From Neobacillus novalis NBRC 102450 (GTDB lineage: Bacteria; Bacillota; Bacilli; Bacillales; Cytobacillaceae): a DNA stretch of 37,638 nucleotides. The position numbers and the translations under genes are program-made. The stretch is from contig NZ_BCVP01000045.1 of the NCBI RefSeq assembly GCF_001591805.1, positions 1 to 37,638 on the forward strand, written 5' to 3'. Positions 1 to 8,482 of the stretch are shown piece by piece. Numbering within the stretch: position 1 is the first letter of the stretch; the number at the start of each line of letters is the position of its first letter. The notes beneath the pieces were generated by a model. It did no database searches. It saw nothing but the letters and a program-made list of their open reading frames with translations, and was not told the DNA's origin.

Positions 1-82
1 TAATTAATATTATACCAAAGGTATTAGAATATTAAAATTATTTTGGAGTTAACATACTTAACCTTGAGTGTGTGAAGGTTCA

Positions 83-100
83 TTTGAAAATATTTTCAAA
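83..100. repeat. 18-bp perfect AT-rich palindrome
   Basis: TTTGAAAATATTTTCAAA equals its own reverse complement. It lies just past the stop of the minus-strand esterase at 107. It could be a weak terminator stem or an operator for a gene outside the window. It has no GC core and no flanking T-run, so a terminator role is doubtful. Confidence 0.4.
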
Positions 101-106
101 CAAATA

Positions 107-1009
107 CTACTTTGCGTTTACCTTTGTATTTTGCAGGTTTATTAACTTTTGAATCTGCTGTTTTGAAAGAATACCAATCACAGAGGAATCTACGCTATCC
201 TTTAAAAATTGTATTACTTTTGGCGCAACATCTTTGTTTGGGAAATCCTTAAGTGCTCCACCTTCTAAGCCTGGTGTAAGGTTAAACCAAAAATGGCCCT
301 GACCTGGATACACTAGGGTTTTTACATTCAAACCTGATTCCTGCATTTGTTTAGTTAAGTTCTCAGAATGAGAAGGTGATGCTACGATATCTGAATCTCC
401 CCAGATCAGGAAAAAGTCTGTATCAAAAGTAGGGCTTGATATCACATCTTCTATATAGTGATAGGTAGAGGCTTCTTTATATACATTTGAGGCTTCTTTA
501 ATAGGTTTACCGATAAATTTTTGAAACATTTGTGCCTCTCGGCTAGAGCCAGGATGTGTTAAATCATATACTCCATAAACACCCACACAAGCCTGAATTT
601 TGTAGCTAGAACGTGCTTGTGATTGGAAGGAGAAAATACTACCGATATGGGCACCAGCAGAATCCCCAATAACAGCCATTTTTAGAGGATCTATATTAAA
701 TTCGCTGCATTTGCCCACCAACCAGTTAGCTGCTTGATGGATATCATCTATTACGCTGGGCCAAGTGGAATATTTTGAAGTAGCTAAGCGATAATTGACT
801 GCCATTGCTACAAACCCAGACTGTGCCAAATAAGGACCCCATTCTGCATACATTTCCTTTGAGCCCGATTGAAAGGCACCACCGTGAATTAGTAATACAA
901 CAGGCAGGTTTTCGCCTTTGATGGGCATGTAAATATCCGCTGTTAATTTTTCCTGCTCCGTTTCTCCATAAACTACATTCCTTTGTACTCTTATTTGAGT
1001 ATCAACCAT
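107..1009 (-). CDS. alpha/beta hydrolase (esterase/lipase, HSL/carboxylesterase type)
   Basis: 300-residue predicted cytoplasmic serine hydrolase with no signal peptide. The oxyanion-hole motif HGG is at residues 42-44 and the nucleophile elbow GDSAG at 115-119 (Ser117). The likely acid is Asp205 or Asp207 (GDSDIV) and the likely base His239 (GQGHFWF). The length fits the small bacterial BD-FAE/lipase-like esterases that cleave esters of short acids or aromatic alcohols. The ATG at 1009 has a GGAAG-type ribosome binding site. It is transcribed in the same direction as the MFS transporter upstream (1113-2465), so it may hydrolyse an imported ester. The substrate cannot be deduced, and an arylformamidase-like role is an alternative. 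Confidence 0.85.
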   Translation of the reverse strand: MVDTQIRVQRNVVYGETEQEKLTADIYMPIKGENLPVVLLIHGGAFQSGSKEMYAEWGPYLAQSGFVAMAVNYRLATSKYSTWPSVIDDIHQAANWLVGKCSEFNIDPLKMAVIGDSAGAHIGSIFSFQSQARSSYKIQACVGVYGVYDLTHPGSSREAQMFQKFIGKPIKEASNVYKEASTYHYIEDVISSPTFDTDFFLIWGDSDIVASPSHSENLTKQMQESGLNVKTLVYPGQGHFWFNLTPGLEGGALKDFPNKDVAPKVIQFLKDSVDSSVIGILSKQQIQKLINLQNTKVNAK

Positions 1010-1047
1010 TTTCCATCTTCCTTTCTATGTTATTTCTTGAATGAAGG

Positions 1048-1096
1048 AAAGGGAATCCAAGCTGTGGATTGGTATAATGGCTGTGAGATTCCCTTT
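1048..1096 (-). terminator. possible stem-loop between transporter and esterase
   Basis: AAAGGGAATC at 1048-1057 is the exact reverse complement of GATTCCCTTT at 1087-1096. A smaller hairpin, AATCCA/TGGATT (1054-1059 and 1065-1070), competes inside it. On the minus strand the outer stem ends in CCCTTTCCTT, which is only weakly U-rich. It may be a leaky terminator or an mRNA-processing hairpin between the two minus-strand genes. Confidence 0.4.
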
Positions 1097-1112
1097 ATTA
1101 AATATACTTAAT

Positions 1113-2465
1113 TTACTTAGTTTGCTCGGATAATTGTCCGGCTCCTTTTACCCAAGACGTATTTCCTGATTCTTTTTTGGTAGAGACAAATATTAATGCA
1201 ATTGCAATAATGGCACCTGGGATACCAAATGCGATAAAGTTAAATTGCGAAGGGACTGCTAGAGATAATAAAACTCCTCCCAATGTCGGACCAACTATTC
1301 CACCAATTCTTCCTACACCGTTTGCGAACCCAAGAGCTGTTGAACGCATGTGATAAGGATAGTATTGTGATGTAAATGCATTTAATAGATTTTGAGCCCC
1401 GGTAGTACAGATACCTGCTATCGCACTAAAAAGGTAAAGAAGCGGGATATTAGTTGTAAAACCAAGTAAAGATATAGCGATTGCGCCTGCTACATAAATA
1501 ATAATGAGTTGTTTTTTTGCACCATTTTTATCGGCAAGTAATCCGAAAACGACTGTTCCAAGAATCGCACTTCCATTAAGTACGATTAAAAAGGCAAGAC
1601 CTGTTTGCAAACTAGGAACGGATTCCTTAATTAAAGACGGAAGCCATGTATTTAATCCAAATATCATTAGTAGACCCATAAAATAGATAATCCAAAGCAT
1701 TATTGTACTTAGAGCTAAATTATTTTTGAATAAATCTGGTAATGACACCTTTGGTTGTACTAATATTTCAGATTTTTCGGCAATAATACGTTTACGATCT
1801 ATACCAGGTACAATTCTTTCCAATAAGCTTTCAAGCTTATCTTTCTTTCTTTTTGTAACTAAGAGATTTAAAGAATCAGGTACATATTTATAAATTAAAG
1901 GAATTAGCAATAAAGGTACCAGTGCAACCCAAAGCAATGGACGCCATCCAAAAGAAGGTATAAGAAAGATTCCCAGGGTAGGAGCTAACATTCCGCCCAT
2001 TTGCATACCTGTCATTGTAAATGCAATCAAAGTGGTTCTTCTAGCTTTAGGTAGATATTCACTTACAAGTGCTAGCACATTAGGCATTGCCCCTCCAATA
2101 CCTAATCCAGCTATCAGCCGGAACCAAGCGAACTGTGTTGTATTAGTTGAAAGACCTATCAAAAATGTAAAAACACTAAACAATGCAACAGAAACTATAA
2201 GAATATTTACTCTCCCGAATTTATCAGCTAGTGACCCCAAAATAATAGAACCTATTAGCATTCCTAGTAATCCATAGCTACCAAGTATTCCGGCCTCGAC
2301 AGGAGTAAGAGACCATTCTCTTATGATTTGTGGTACAACACTTCCGAATACCACTAAATCGTACCCCTCAAATACAACGATAAGTGTAGATATTACTAGA
2401 ATAGCCAAATGGTACCGATTAAATTTACTGCCGTCAATAACGTTACGCACATAGTTTGAAACCAT
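1113..2465 (-). CDS. MFS transporter, aromatic acid:H+ symporter (AAHS) type
   Basis: 450 residues with about 12 predicted membrane segments. Near the N-terminus, FEGYDLVVFGSVVP resembles the conserved E-G-x-D motif in TM1 of AAHS carriers (PcaK/BenK type). A GSLADKFGR loop 2-3 motif and its repeat GLLADKNGAKK follow. This family imports aromatic acids such as benzoate, 4-hydroxybenzoate or protocatechuate with protons. The ATG at 2465 is preceded by AGGGAGAT. It probably feeds the hydrolases and catabolic genes nearby. A related but distinct carrier is at 35871-37229. The exact substrate is not visible. Confidence 0.88.
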   Translation of the reverse strand: MVSNYVRNVIDGSKFNRYHLAILVISTLIVVFEGYDLVVFGSVVPQIIREWSLTPVEAGILGSYGLLGMLIGSIILGSLADKFGRVNILIVSVALFSVFTFLIGLSTNTTQFAWFRLIAGLGIGGAMPNVLALVSEYLPKARRTTLIAFTMTGMQMGGMLAPTLGIFLIPSFGWRPLLWVALVPLLLIPLIYKYVPDSLNLLVTKRKKDKLESLLERIVPGIDRKRIIAEKSEILVQPKVSLPDLFKNNLALSTIMLWIIYFMGLLMIFGLNTWLPSLIKESVPSLQTGLAFLIVLNGSAILGTVVFGLLADKNGAKKQLIIIYVAGAIAISLLGFTTNIPLLYLFSAIAGICTTGAQNLLNAFTSQYYPYHMRSTALGFANGVGRIGGIVGPTLGGVLLSLAVPSQFNFIAFGIPGAIIAIALIFVSTKKESGNTSWVKGAGQLSEQTK

Positions 2466-2602
2466 AATAAATCTCCCTTCATCAACCCAATTATATTTTT
2501 CCCATTTACAAACACTTTCATTTCAGATGTATTCGTATTGTCATGATGAAAAAGGATAAATATGCAATGAATCACGGCTATTTCAAATTTGGCGGTGATA
2601 AA

Positions 2603-3421
2603 TTAATTTAGTAATTTTAAAGTTGCATTTAATACTTTCTGCCATTCAGTTGTTCCCGGATTCACAATTTTAAAATGCTCTGCACTTGAAATTAAATGAA
2701 CTGTAACGTCGTCACCTGCTGCCTTAGCCGCTTTTTCAAATTCTTCTGTAATACCAACAGGTACATTTATGTCGAGTGAACCGTGTATTAGTGTCATTGG
2801 TATGCCGGTAGGTAAGAGGGTGATGGGAGAGCCTTCTGTATAACGACTTTGAAAATCACTTGGATCGCCGCCAATTAAATCTCTTGTTGGATTCTCATTC
2901 TTTCCAGAAGCTAATTCCCTTAGTTGATGGACCTCGTACATTAGCTTTAGGTCACAAACACCAGCTAAGCTAATAGCTCCTTTTAAGCCCAAAGGCTTAT
3001 CGTTTCTTCTTAAAATACTTGTTTGAGGGAGTCGATGTCGTCCAGCAAGCCATAAGGCAAGATGTCCCCCAGCCGAATGTCCAATCGTTACAACACGGTT
3101 TAAATCAATTGGATAGGATTCATTAATAGTTTGTAAAAAATCAGTCGCCTGCGATGCATCTAGAAATGTTCCTGGCCATCCGCCACCTTCTTGTCCAACT
3201 CGGCGATATTCGATGTTCCAGGTTGCTATGCCTTGAGCGGTTAAGGCTTCAGAAAATTGATCCATTTGATCCAGCTTGAGCTTTTCTCTCCAAAAACCTC
3301 CATGAATAACAATGGCGACAGGAAAAGGGCCAATACCCTCAGGTACTCTCAAGTCACCAAATTGGTCTCCATGTTCCCCATATGCGATTCTATAGAAACT
3401 TCCTGCGATAGAATGCTTCAT
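2603..3421 (-). CDS. alpha/beta hydrolase, arylformamidase/esterase-like
   Basis: 272 residues, predicted cytoplasmic. HGGFW (oxyanion hole) is at about 40-44 and GHSAGG at 114-119 with nucleophile Ser116. The likely acid is Asp217 (HGSLDINVPV) and the likely base His249 (SAEHF). GHSAGGHLALWLAGR is a pattern common in kynurenine-formamidase-like and acetyl-esterase-like hydrolases. The start has AAGGGGATTC upstream. It follows the NCS1 permease on the same strand, with a strong terminator between, so it is probably transcribed separately. The role is inferred to be ester or amide cleavage of a catabolic substrate. Confidence 0.85.
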   Translation of the reverse strand: MKHSIAGSFYRIAYGEHGDQFGDLRVPEGIGPFPVAIVIHGGFWREKLKLDQMDQFSEALTAQGIATWNIEYRRVGQEGGGWPGTFLDASQATDFLQTINESYPIDLNRVVTIGHSAGGHLALWLAGRHRLPQTSILRRNDKPLGLKGAISLAGVCDLKLMYEVHQLRELASGKNENPTRDLIGGDPSDFQSRYTEGSPITLLPTGIPMTLIHGSLDINVPVGITEEFEKAAKAAGDDVTVHLISSAEHFKIVNPGTTEWQKVLNATLKLLN

Positions 3422-3462
3422 AATCGAATCCCCTTTTTTAATAAAATTTCATTTTCAATCTT

Positions 3463-3500
3463 AAAAACGATGACTGAAATCCTGGATTTCAGTCACCGTT
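3463..3500 (-). terminator. intrinsic terminator of the NCS1 permease
   Basis: TGACTGAAATCC at 3471-3482 pairs perfectly with GGATTTCAGTCA at 3484-3495. Outer AACG/CGTT pairs extend the stem. On the minus strand the hairpin runs into CGTTTTTAAG, a normal U-tract. It begins 8 nt after the permease stop codon at 3508. Confidence 0.85.
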
Positions 3501-3507
3501 TGGTTGA

Positions 3508-4932
3508 TTACCCTTGCAGTTTGGTATCAGTATGTGGAACCAAGGTTGATTTTTGTTTAAATACGTACATTCTCAATACAGGATAAATAATCAGACTTAA
3601 AATAGTCGAAGCAACAAAAGGTATTGGAAAAATCTTTGCGGTACTGAGATAGAGAGCAGTACTGGAAGATAAAATAAGTGTAAGGATTCCGGCTAGATTG
3701 ACCGACTCTATTTTAATGAGATTCGACTCTGAAGACATTTTCCTTTTTACGAAATAATAATCAACGATCACAATCGTTGCCATACAGGTCGTTAATACTC
3801 CAAGGGCATCCAGCCAGCTCTCCACGAGACCAAGGATGTCACCGTAAATCATGATCAGCGCCACAAAATTAGTCAAAACCACAAAAATGGCGCGGTTACC
3901 CTTCCATCCAATAGCCGAAAAAAGGTTGGTGAGTGCTAAAGAACCACTGTACGTATTGAGTACCTGCGCTTTTCCATTCGCTAAAAACATTAATATAAAC
4001 CCGACTACCCCTCCGAGTATGATAAAGAAGGATGCCATATCATTAAAGGCAATTGCCCGAGCTTGATCTGCTGTCATGCCGTTATTGGCCACATAGTATT
4101 GGATGACGTGTTCAATCCCTACATAGGCAACGATACCTCCTGCAAGCAGCATCACAATATTTTGCATCAAATTTCCGAATATATTAATCATTAATACATC
4201 TTTTTTGGTTCGGGCATAGCGGCTGGTATCGGCGTTCACCAATGTCATGGCTCCTGTAGCACCTATCAAAATATTGACAGCGCCAATAAATTCAAATACT
4301 CCTGTTGAAGAGCTGAATTGGGAACCAAATGAAAGGATTTCGCCTACTGAGTTACCGTTAAGCACTGTAGCATCAATGATTATATATACTAAAACACCTA
4401 AAAAACCAATTATGGCTACCGAAGCTATACGGTAAACAAGTTTTATGCCGAAAAGAGATAGCAATACCCAGCATACTGTAAAGAGACCATAAATAAGGAT
4501 TGCATTGAAGATTGATGGTTCAAGGCCAAAGAAGAATAGAACACCATGATATAATAAGGCATTTTCCAAAGCCAGCATTCCTAGTATCATAAAACAAAAC
4601 ACTAATGACGAAACTACAGAACCTTTCACTCCAAAACCATACTTCCGAGTAAGAACAGTGCTGGATAAACCTTCTTTTCGCGCAATATTGCCTAGCAACG
4701 TTCCGAAAGTAGTTCCAATAATAAGGCAAATAATACCAGCGAGAAGTCCATAGCCTAGACCAGCAGTAAAAGTTGTCAATGCACCAAATAGCATAATAAG
4801 CAAGGTGGAGCAAATACCCATCGCATTATTTGATAGTTGAACCCAAGATTTCCTCTCATTTTCTGGAACTTGTTCCAATGCATGGTCGTCCATTTTTGTT
4901 TTTAAATTGTGACCTGGTTCTTGAATCCCCAC
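3508..4932 (-). CDS. NCS1-family permease (cytosine/purine/allantoin/hydantoin type)
   Basis: 474 residues with about 12 hydrophobic segments. The soluble N-terminus (HALEQVPENERKSW) resembles that of CodB-like members of the nucleobase:cation symporter-1 family. GATGAMTLVNADTSRYARTKKDV matches the conserved NADTSRY region of CodB-type carriers. They move cytosine, purines, hydantoins or similar ring compounds with H+ or Na+. The start used is GTG at 4932 with AGGGAGGA about 10 nt upstream. A Crp-type site with a well-placed -10 lies about 100 bp upstream (5036-5078), which suggests shared control with other catabolic genes here. A heterocyclic substrate is inferred only from family. Confidence 0.88.
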   Translation of the reverse strand: MGIQEPGHNLKTKMDDHALEQVPENERKSWVQLSNNAMGICSTLLIMLFGALTTFTAGLGYGLLAGIICLIIGTTFGTLLGNIARKEGLSSTVLTRKYGFGVKGSVVSSLVFCFMILGMLALENALLYHGVLFFFGLEPSIFNAILIYGLFTVCWVLLSLFGIKLVYRIASVAIIGFLGVLVYIIIDATVLNGNSVGEILSFGSQFSSSTGVFEFIGAVNILIGATGAMTLVNADTSRYARTKKDVLMINIFGNLMQNIVMLLAGGIVAYVGIEHVIQYYVANNGMTADQARAIAFNDMASFFIILGGVVGFILMFLANGKAQVLNTYSGSLALTNLFSAIGWKGNRAIFVVLTNFVALIMIYGDILGLVESWLDALGVLTTCMATIVIVDYYFVKRKMSSESNLIKIESVNLAGILTLILSSSTALYLSTAKIFPIPFVASTILSLIIYPVLRMYVFKQKSTLVPHTDTKLQG

Positions 4933-5035
4933 AGCTTAATTCCTCCCTTTATTTGTATAATCTAGTAAAATTGCCTGCACTCAAATTTTTAATACGCCTT
5001 TAGTAATTTGAAAAATTAGACAATTACTGATTTTA

Positions 5036-5078
5036 ATTTTATTGAACTTCCTCCTATTTCTACGTTAATTAGTTAACA
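5036..5078 (-). promoter_or_regulatory. Crp-type activator site plus -10 upstream of NCS1 permease
   Basis: On the minus strand, TGTTA-ACTAAT-TAACG (5078-5063) is a 9/10 match to TGTTA-N6-TAACA. The -10-like TAAAAT begins exactly 37 nt downstream (5041-5036). This puts the operator centre near -41.5, the class II activator position. No convincing -35 is present. Confidence 0.65.
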
Positions 5079-5100
5079 TTTCCTTTATAAATTAAATGTA

Positions 5101-5128
5101 AAAAAACCCCTTTCCTTGGGGGTTTTTA
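5101..5128. terminator. bidirectional intrinsic terminator
   Basis: AAAAACCCC at 5102-5110 pairs with GGGGTTTTT at 5119-5127 around an 8-nt loop. It lies directly after the minus-strand stop of the regulator at 5138, and its A/T flanks give a U-tract in either direction. Confidence 0.85.
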
Positions 5129-5137
5129 AAAAAGTGA

Positions 5138-7051
5138 TCAAATGCTCGTTAATTTACCAATTGAAAGGTAAATATCCAATGCTAATTGAACTTCACGGCG
5201 TGTACTAGAATTCGTCATATCAATGTTAAACCGTTCGGTAATGCTGGAAAGGCGATAGCGCATCCCACCGATTGATAAACTCATTTGACGTGCAGTCTTA
5301 TGAAGATTACATTCATTATTTATATAAAAATATAAGGTTTTTAATAGTTCAGTGGATTTTCGGATATCATATTCTAGAATAGGGCCTAATATTCCTTCTG
5401 CATATGCTTCTAATTCTTCTGGTTTTCTAGCGTCCAATAAAATTGAAAGATAACCCAAATTTGAAAATAAAACAACCTGTTCTTTTTGATCATTTATTCG
5501 AGCGATATCTAGTGCTTTTTCAGCTTGTTTAAAACCCTGATGAAAGCTAACAATGCCACTGCATAAGTTGCTGATTCCAATAGCAATCTGTGAATTGGGA
5601 ATCTTCTGTTTGACTGCTTTTAAAATTGTTTGTCCATATTTTGACACACCTATGCCACGGAATTTAATAAGTTCCTCAGGAATAAGGGCATAAACCTGTC
5701 CAAATTGGTTAGACACTAACATCTTTTGTTCTGTATGAGAGGAGTGTGTTCTAAGAATATTTCCAATTTGTTCTTTTTGAAGGGCAAATGATTCATCTTT
5801 ACAAGGACTTTGCAAGCGAAAAATAAAGACATAATGGGGTTCATTAAGATTATAACCCAAATATGATAATCGTTTCGCAACAGTTGAATCTTGGTTTGGT
5901 TGAAGTAATATTTCATTAAGCAATTCTTCTTTCATTCGGTGCTTGGTTTCGGTAACTGTTTTTTCATTAAGTATTTGAAGTGCACAAATATTGGCAGTTC
6001 TTTCAATAAACGGTGATTCATGGGCCTTAAATTCGTGAGAGTCAGAAATAATGGAGATATAGCCGAATTTATTTTTTTGGGCAACAATTGGAGTAATCAT
6101 CAAATAGGATGGAAATCCTAAATTTTCTATAGAGTTAAGGGTTATAGTTGCTCTGTCATTTAGCATTCTATCCATCTTTTTTCGGTCAAGTAAATGCAGT
6201 TTGGAGATATTATTTATCATTTCTTTTAAAGAATAATTGCGTATTTGTCCATATTCAGCTAAGGGTTCGAAATATTGATTGGAAATGACTACACCGCATG
6301 CTAGACTTTTTCCTAATATCTGAGCTATTTCATTAAGCCCTTTTCCTTGGAGAACGATTTGTGTAAGTTGGTTATTTAAAGTATTGATTCGCTCAAGAAT
6401 TTTACTTTGGTTCTCAATTCTTTTGTAAGCTAGGTCTAATTCATTCCCGATATCCTCCTGTGCATAGTCAACCACATTCCAAGGAATATCATCTCCCCAC
6501 AATTCAAGGGTTTTCCCCACATACCGGCAATGAGCATCCCCCTTACCAATACATTCTACTTCTTTAAAAAAAACTTTTTTGCCTAAAGAAGTACCACAAT
6601 ACCCACTCGCATAACCTTGTAAGAAGTTGCAGATAGACTCATTATGAATTGGAAAGTGCTGGAGATATTGATTTGCTTCATAAGAATTATACCAATATCC
6701 TTGTACATCAAATTCTCCCGTTTCTGTATTTATTATATTTTTTGAAGGGCGAGATGATGATCTTCCAGAAAGATTATGCATGGTCACACCGGCTAATATC
6801 CATTCTTTTTTATTTTCCCATTCAAACATATCCCGCAGCATCAAGGCTTCGTGCTTCCCACATTGATAACCATAACGAAATAAAAAGCGCTTTGCACGGT
6901 CGATTCCTAAAGCTGTAATTAAATCTTTGAGCAAAGCTCCCCAAGCATCAGCACTGGAAATAAACAGTTTTTTAGATTGAAGAAAGTTCCCCTCTTTCGT
7001 ACTAACATCCATTAAATCCTTTAAGGTTATGCTTTTAGCTTTAACAGCCAT
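5138..7051 (-). CDS. XylR_N / V4R / PucR-type transcriptional regulator
   Basis: 637 residues. Residues about 10-110 resemble the XylR_N (activator of aromatic catabolism) domain. Residues about 130-195 form a V4R domain, with a cysteine-rich pattern around 141-176 (SICNFLQGYASGY, then a VECIGKGDAHCRY-like segment). A short coiled linker and a GAF/CdaR-like middle region follow. The C-terminus (about 575-632, KTARQMSLSIGGMRYRLSSI) is a PucR-type HTH_30. XylR_N plus V4R normally precedes a sigma-54 AAA+ domain and Fis HTH (XylR, DmpR), and both are absent here. It is divergent from the CoA module starting at 7270, so it probably senses an aromatic or related effector and activates that operon. 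AAGGAGGTT precedes the ATG. Confidence 0.85.
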   Translation of the reverse strand: MAVKAKSITLKDLMDVSTKEGNFLQSKKLFISSADAWGALLKDLITALGIDRAKRFLFRYGYQCGKHEALMLRDMFEWENKKEWILAGVTMHNLSGRSSSRPSKNIINTETGEFDVQGYWYNSYEANQYLQHFPIHNESICNFLQGYASGYCGTSLGKKVFFKEVECIGKGDAHCRYVGKTLELWGDDIPWNVVDYAQEDIGNELDLAYKRIENQSKILERINTLNNQLTQIVLQGKGLNEIAQILGKSLACGVVISNQYFEPLAEYGQIRNYSLKEMINNISKLHLLDRKKMDRMLNDRATITLNSIENLGFPSYLMITPIVAQKNKFGYISIISDSHEFKAHESPFIERTANICALQILNEKTVTETKHRMKEELLNEILLQPNQDSTVAKRLSYLGYNLNEPHYVFIFRLQSPCKDESFALQKEQIGNILRTHSSHTEQKMLVSNQFGQVYALIPEELIKFRGIGVSKYGQTILKAVKQKIPNSQIAIGISNLCSGIVSFHQGFKQAEKALDIARINDQKEQVVLFSNLGYLSILLDARKPEELEAYAEGILGPILEYDIRKSTELLKTLYFYINNECNLHKTARQMSLSIGGMRYRLSSITERFNIDMTNSSTRREVQLALDIYLSIGKLTSI

Positions 7052-7269
7052 AATGAACCTCCTTGGAACGTATTTTCTACTATAATACCAGAATTATCAG
7101 AAGATTAAGTATAAAAACTATGCAAATAGTACAAAAGTATTTCAAATTACCAACCTATTGTGCTGTAGAATCGGAAAAATAGGGATGGTAAAGTGATATC
7201 ACAAGTTGAATTTAGAAAAGTCTAAATTATCCCAAAATACACAGAGGGCAAATAATAGGAGGGAAAAAA
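7052..7269. promoter_or_regulatory. divergent control region with two inverted repeats
   Basis: This 218-bp spacer separates the XylR_N/V4R/PucR regulator from the CoA-module operon. It holds the perfect palindrome GTGATATCAC (7193-7202). Eight bp further on is ATTTAGA-AAAG-TCTAAAT (7210-7227), a 7-bp perfect inverted repeat with a 4-bp spacer. Both are 40-80 bp upstream of the TTG start at 7270, a plausible place for regulator binding. No clear -35/-10 pair was identified and no Crp-type TGTTA site is present. Confidence 0.5.
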
Positions 7270-8448
7270 TTGGAACGCTCACTAAGTGATAGGGCATGCA
7301 TTATTGGTGTGGGGGAAACAGAATTTGTAAGAGGAACTGATAAATCGTTAGCACAGCTTTGTATTGAGGCTTCCTTAAATGCTTGTAAGGATGCGGGGAT
7401 TGATTCCTCAGAAATTGACGGAGTTATATCTCCTTGGAAGTTTAATATTCGGCACGAAGAGTTTGTTCATGGGTTAGGGATGAAGGAACTAAAATATAGC
7501 GGTCGTTTTGAAATGGGAGGGGCCAGTTATATTGCAGCTATTCAAAGTGCTGCGATGGCTGTTGCTTTAGGGGTTGCCGAGTTTGTTCTTGTATCCACCG
7601 GTCAAAGGGGCTATTCAGGTCCAAGGATTGGGGCAGGTGATACCAGTGTATTAGATTTAAACAATGAATTTATGCCAAACATTGAATATCGTGATAACTT
7701 GGAATACCCTTATGGCGTGAGTGTACCATTGCACTATTATTCGCTTCATGCGAATAGATGGTATCACGAATTTAATCCCGATCCAACGGGGATGCAGATT
7801 GTCGCTATGACTTGCAGGGAACATGCACAATTAAACGACAAAGCCTATATGAAAGGGCGTCCGATGACAGAAAAGGACTACCAAAACTCTCCACTGCTTG
7901 TACATCCATTTCGTCTTTTTGACTGTTCGCTAGAAACGGATGGAGCTGGAGCGGTCATTGTCACTTCGCAAAAAAATGCGCATCGTTTTAAAAAGCCCAT
8001 CTATATTGGAGGCATCGCGGAAGGACATCCTACCTACCCGGATGATATAGTGACTAGGCCTGACATATTTGATATGGGAATTACTCATGCTGCGCCACGT
8101 GCATTCGATATGGCAGGTGTAAGGCATGATGATATTGATTTCGCAGAAGTATACGATTGTTTTACTTTTATGGTGCTAAGACAGCTTGAAGAAATGGGCT
8201 TTTGTGGACGCGGGGAAGCGCCTGAATTTGTAAAAGGCGGCCGGATCAGTCTTAGCGGGCAAATGCCAATTAATACACATGGCGGGCTGCTTTCACAAGC
8301 ACACATTTGTGGAATAAACCATATCGTCGAAGCTGTACATCAATTAAGAGGGGAAGCAGGCAAGGCACAGGTTAAGGATGCAAAAATTGGGCTCGTTACC
8401 GGTTACGGAGATCTTAGTGATGGTTCCATTGCCATTTTACACAATTAA
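7270..8448 (+). CDS. thiolase-family protein (SCP2/Ltp2/BbsB-like), nucleophile Cys missing
   Basis: 392 residues with a TTG start behind TAGGAGGGA. The fold is recognisable from RACIIGVGETEF, VYDCFTFMVLRQLEEMGFC and NTHGGLLSQAHICG, as in SCP2-type thiolases and the Ltp2 and BbsB proteins. Where thiolases carry the acylated cysteine (about residue 85) the sequence reads GGASYIAAIQ (83-92), and no cysteine occurs between residue 39 and the Cys of MTCREH. Proteins of this kind pair with DUF35 partners. Some act as retro-aldolases on CoA esters (Ltp2/ChsH2 in steroid side-chain breakdown) or as the BbsA/BbsB thiolase of toluene degradation. A DUF35 gene follows 34 bp later. First gene of the CoA module. 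Confidence 0.88.
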   Translation: MERSLSDRACIIGVGETEFVRGTDKSLAQLCIEASLNACKDAGIDSSEIDGVISPWKFNIRHEEFVHGLGMKELKYSGRFEMGGASYIAAIQSAAMAVALGVAEFVLVSTGQRGYSGPRIGAGDTSVLDLNNEFMPNIEYRDNLEYPYGVSVPLHYYSLHANRWYHEFNPDPTGMQIVAMTCREHAQLNDKAYMKGRPMTEKDYQNSPLLVHPFRLFDCSLETDGAGAVIVTSQKNAHRFKKPIYIGGIAEGHPTYPDDIVTRPDIFDMGITHAAPRAFDMAGVRHDDIDFAEVYDCFTFMVLRQLEEMGFCGRGEAPEFVKGGRISLSGQMPINTHGGLLSQAHICGINHIVEAVHQLRGEAGKAQVKDAKIGLVTGYGDLSDGSIAILHN

Positions 8449-8482
8449 TCTATGGATAAATTCAGGAAAGGAAGTTTTTCAT

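Noticed and set aside
46..62. AGTTAACATACTTAACC as a seventh Crp-type site
   Set aside because: Only one half-site matches at the required spacing; no -10 sits 37-38 nt away on either strand.
7193..7202. GTGATATCAC as a CRP box
   Set aside because: The half-sites are fused without the 6-bp spacer, so CRP-type geometry does not fit.
8378..8482. Longer N-terminus for the DUF35 protein
   Set aside because: It overlaps the end of the thiolase gene, lacks a ribosome binding site and adds residues not typical of DUF35; the ATG at 8483 has a good site.
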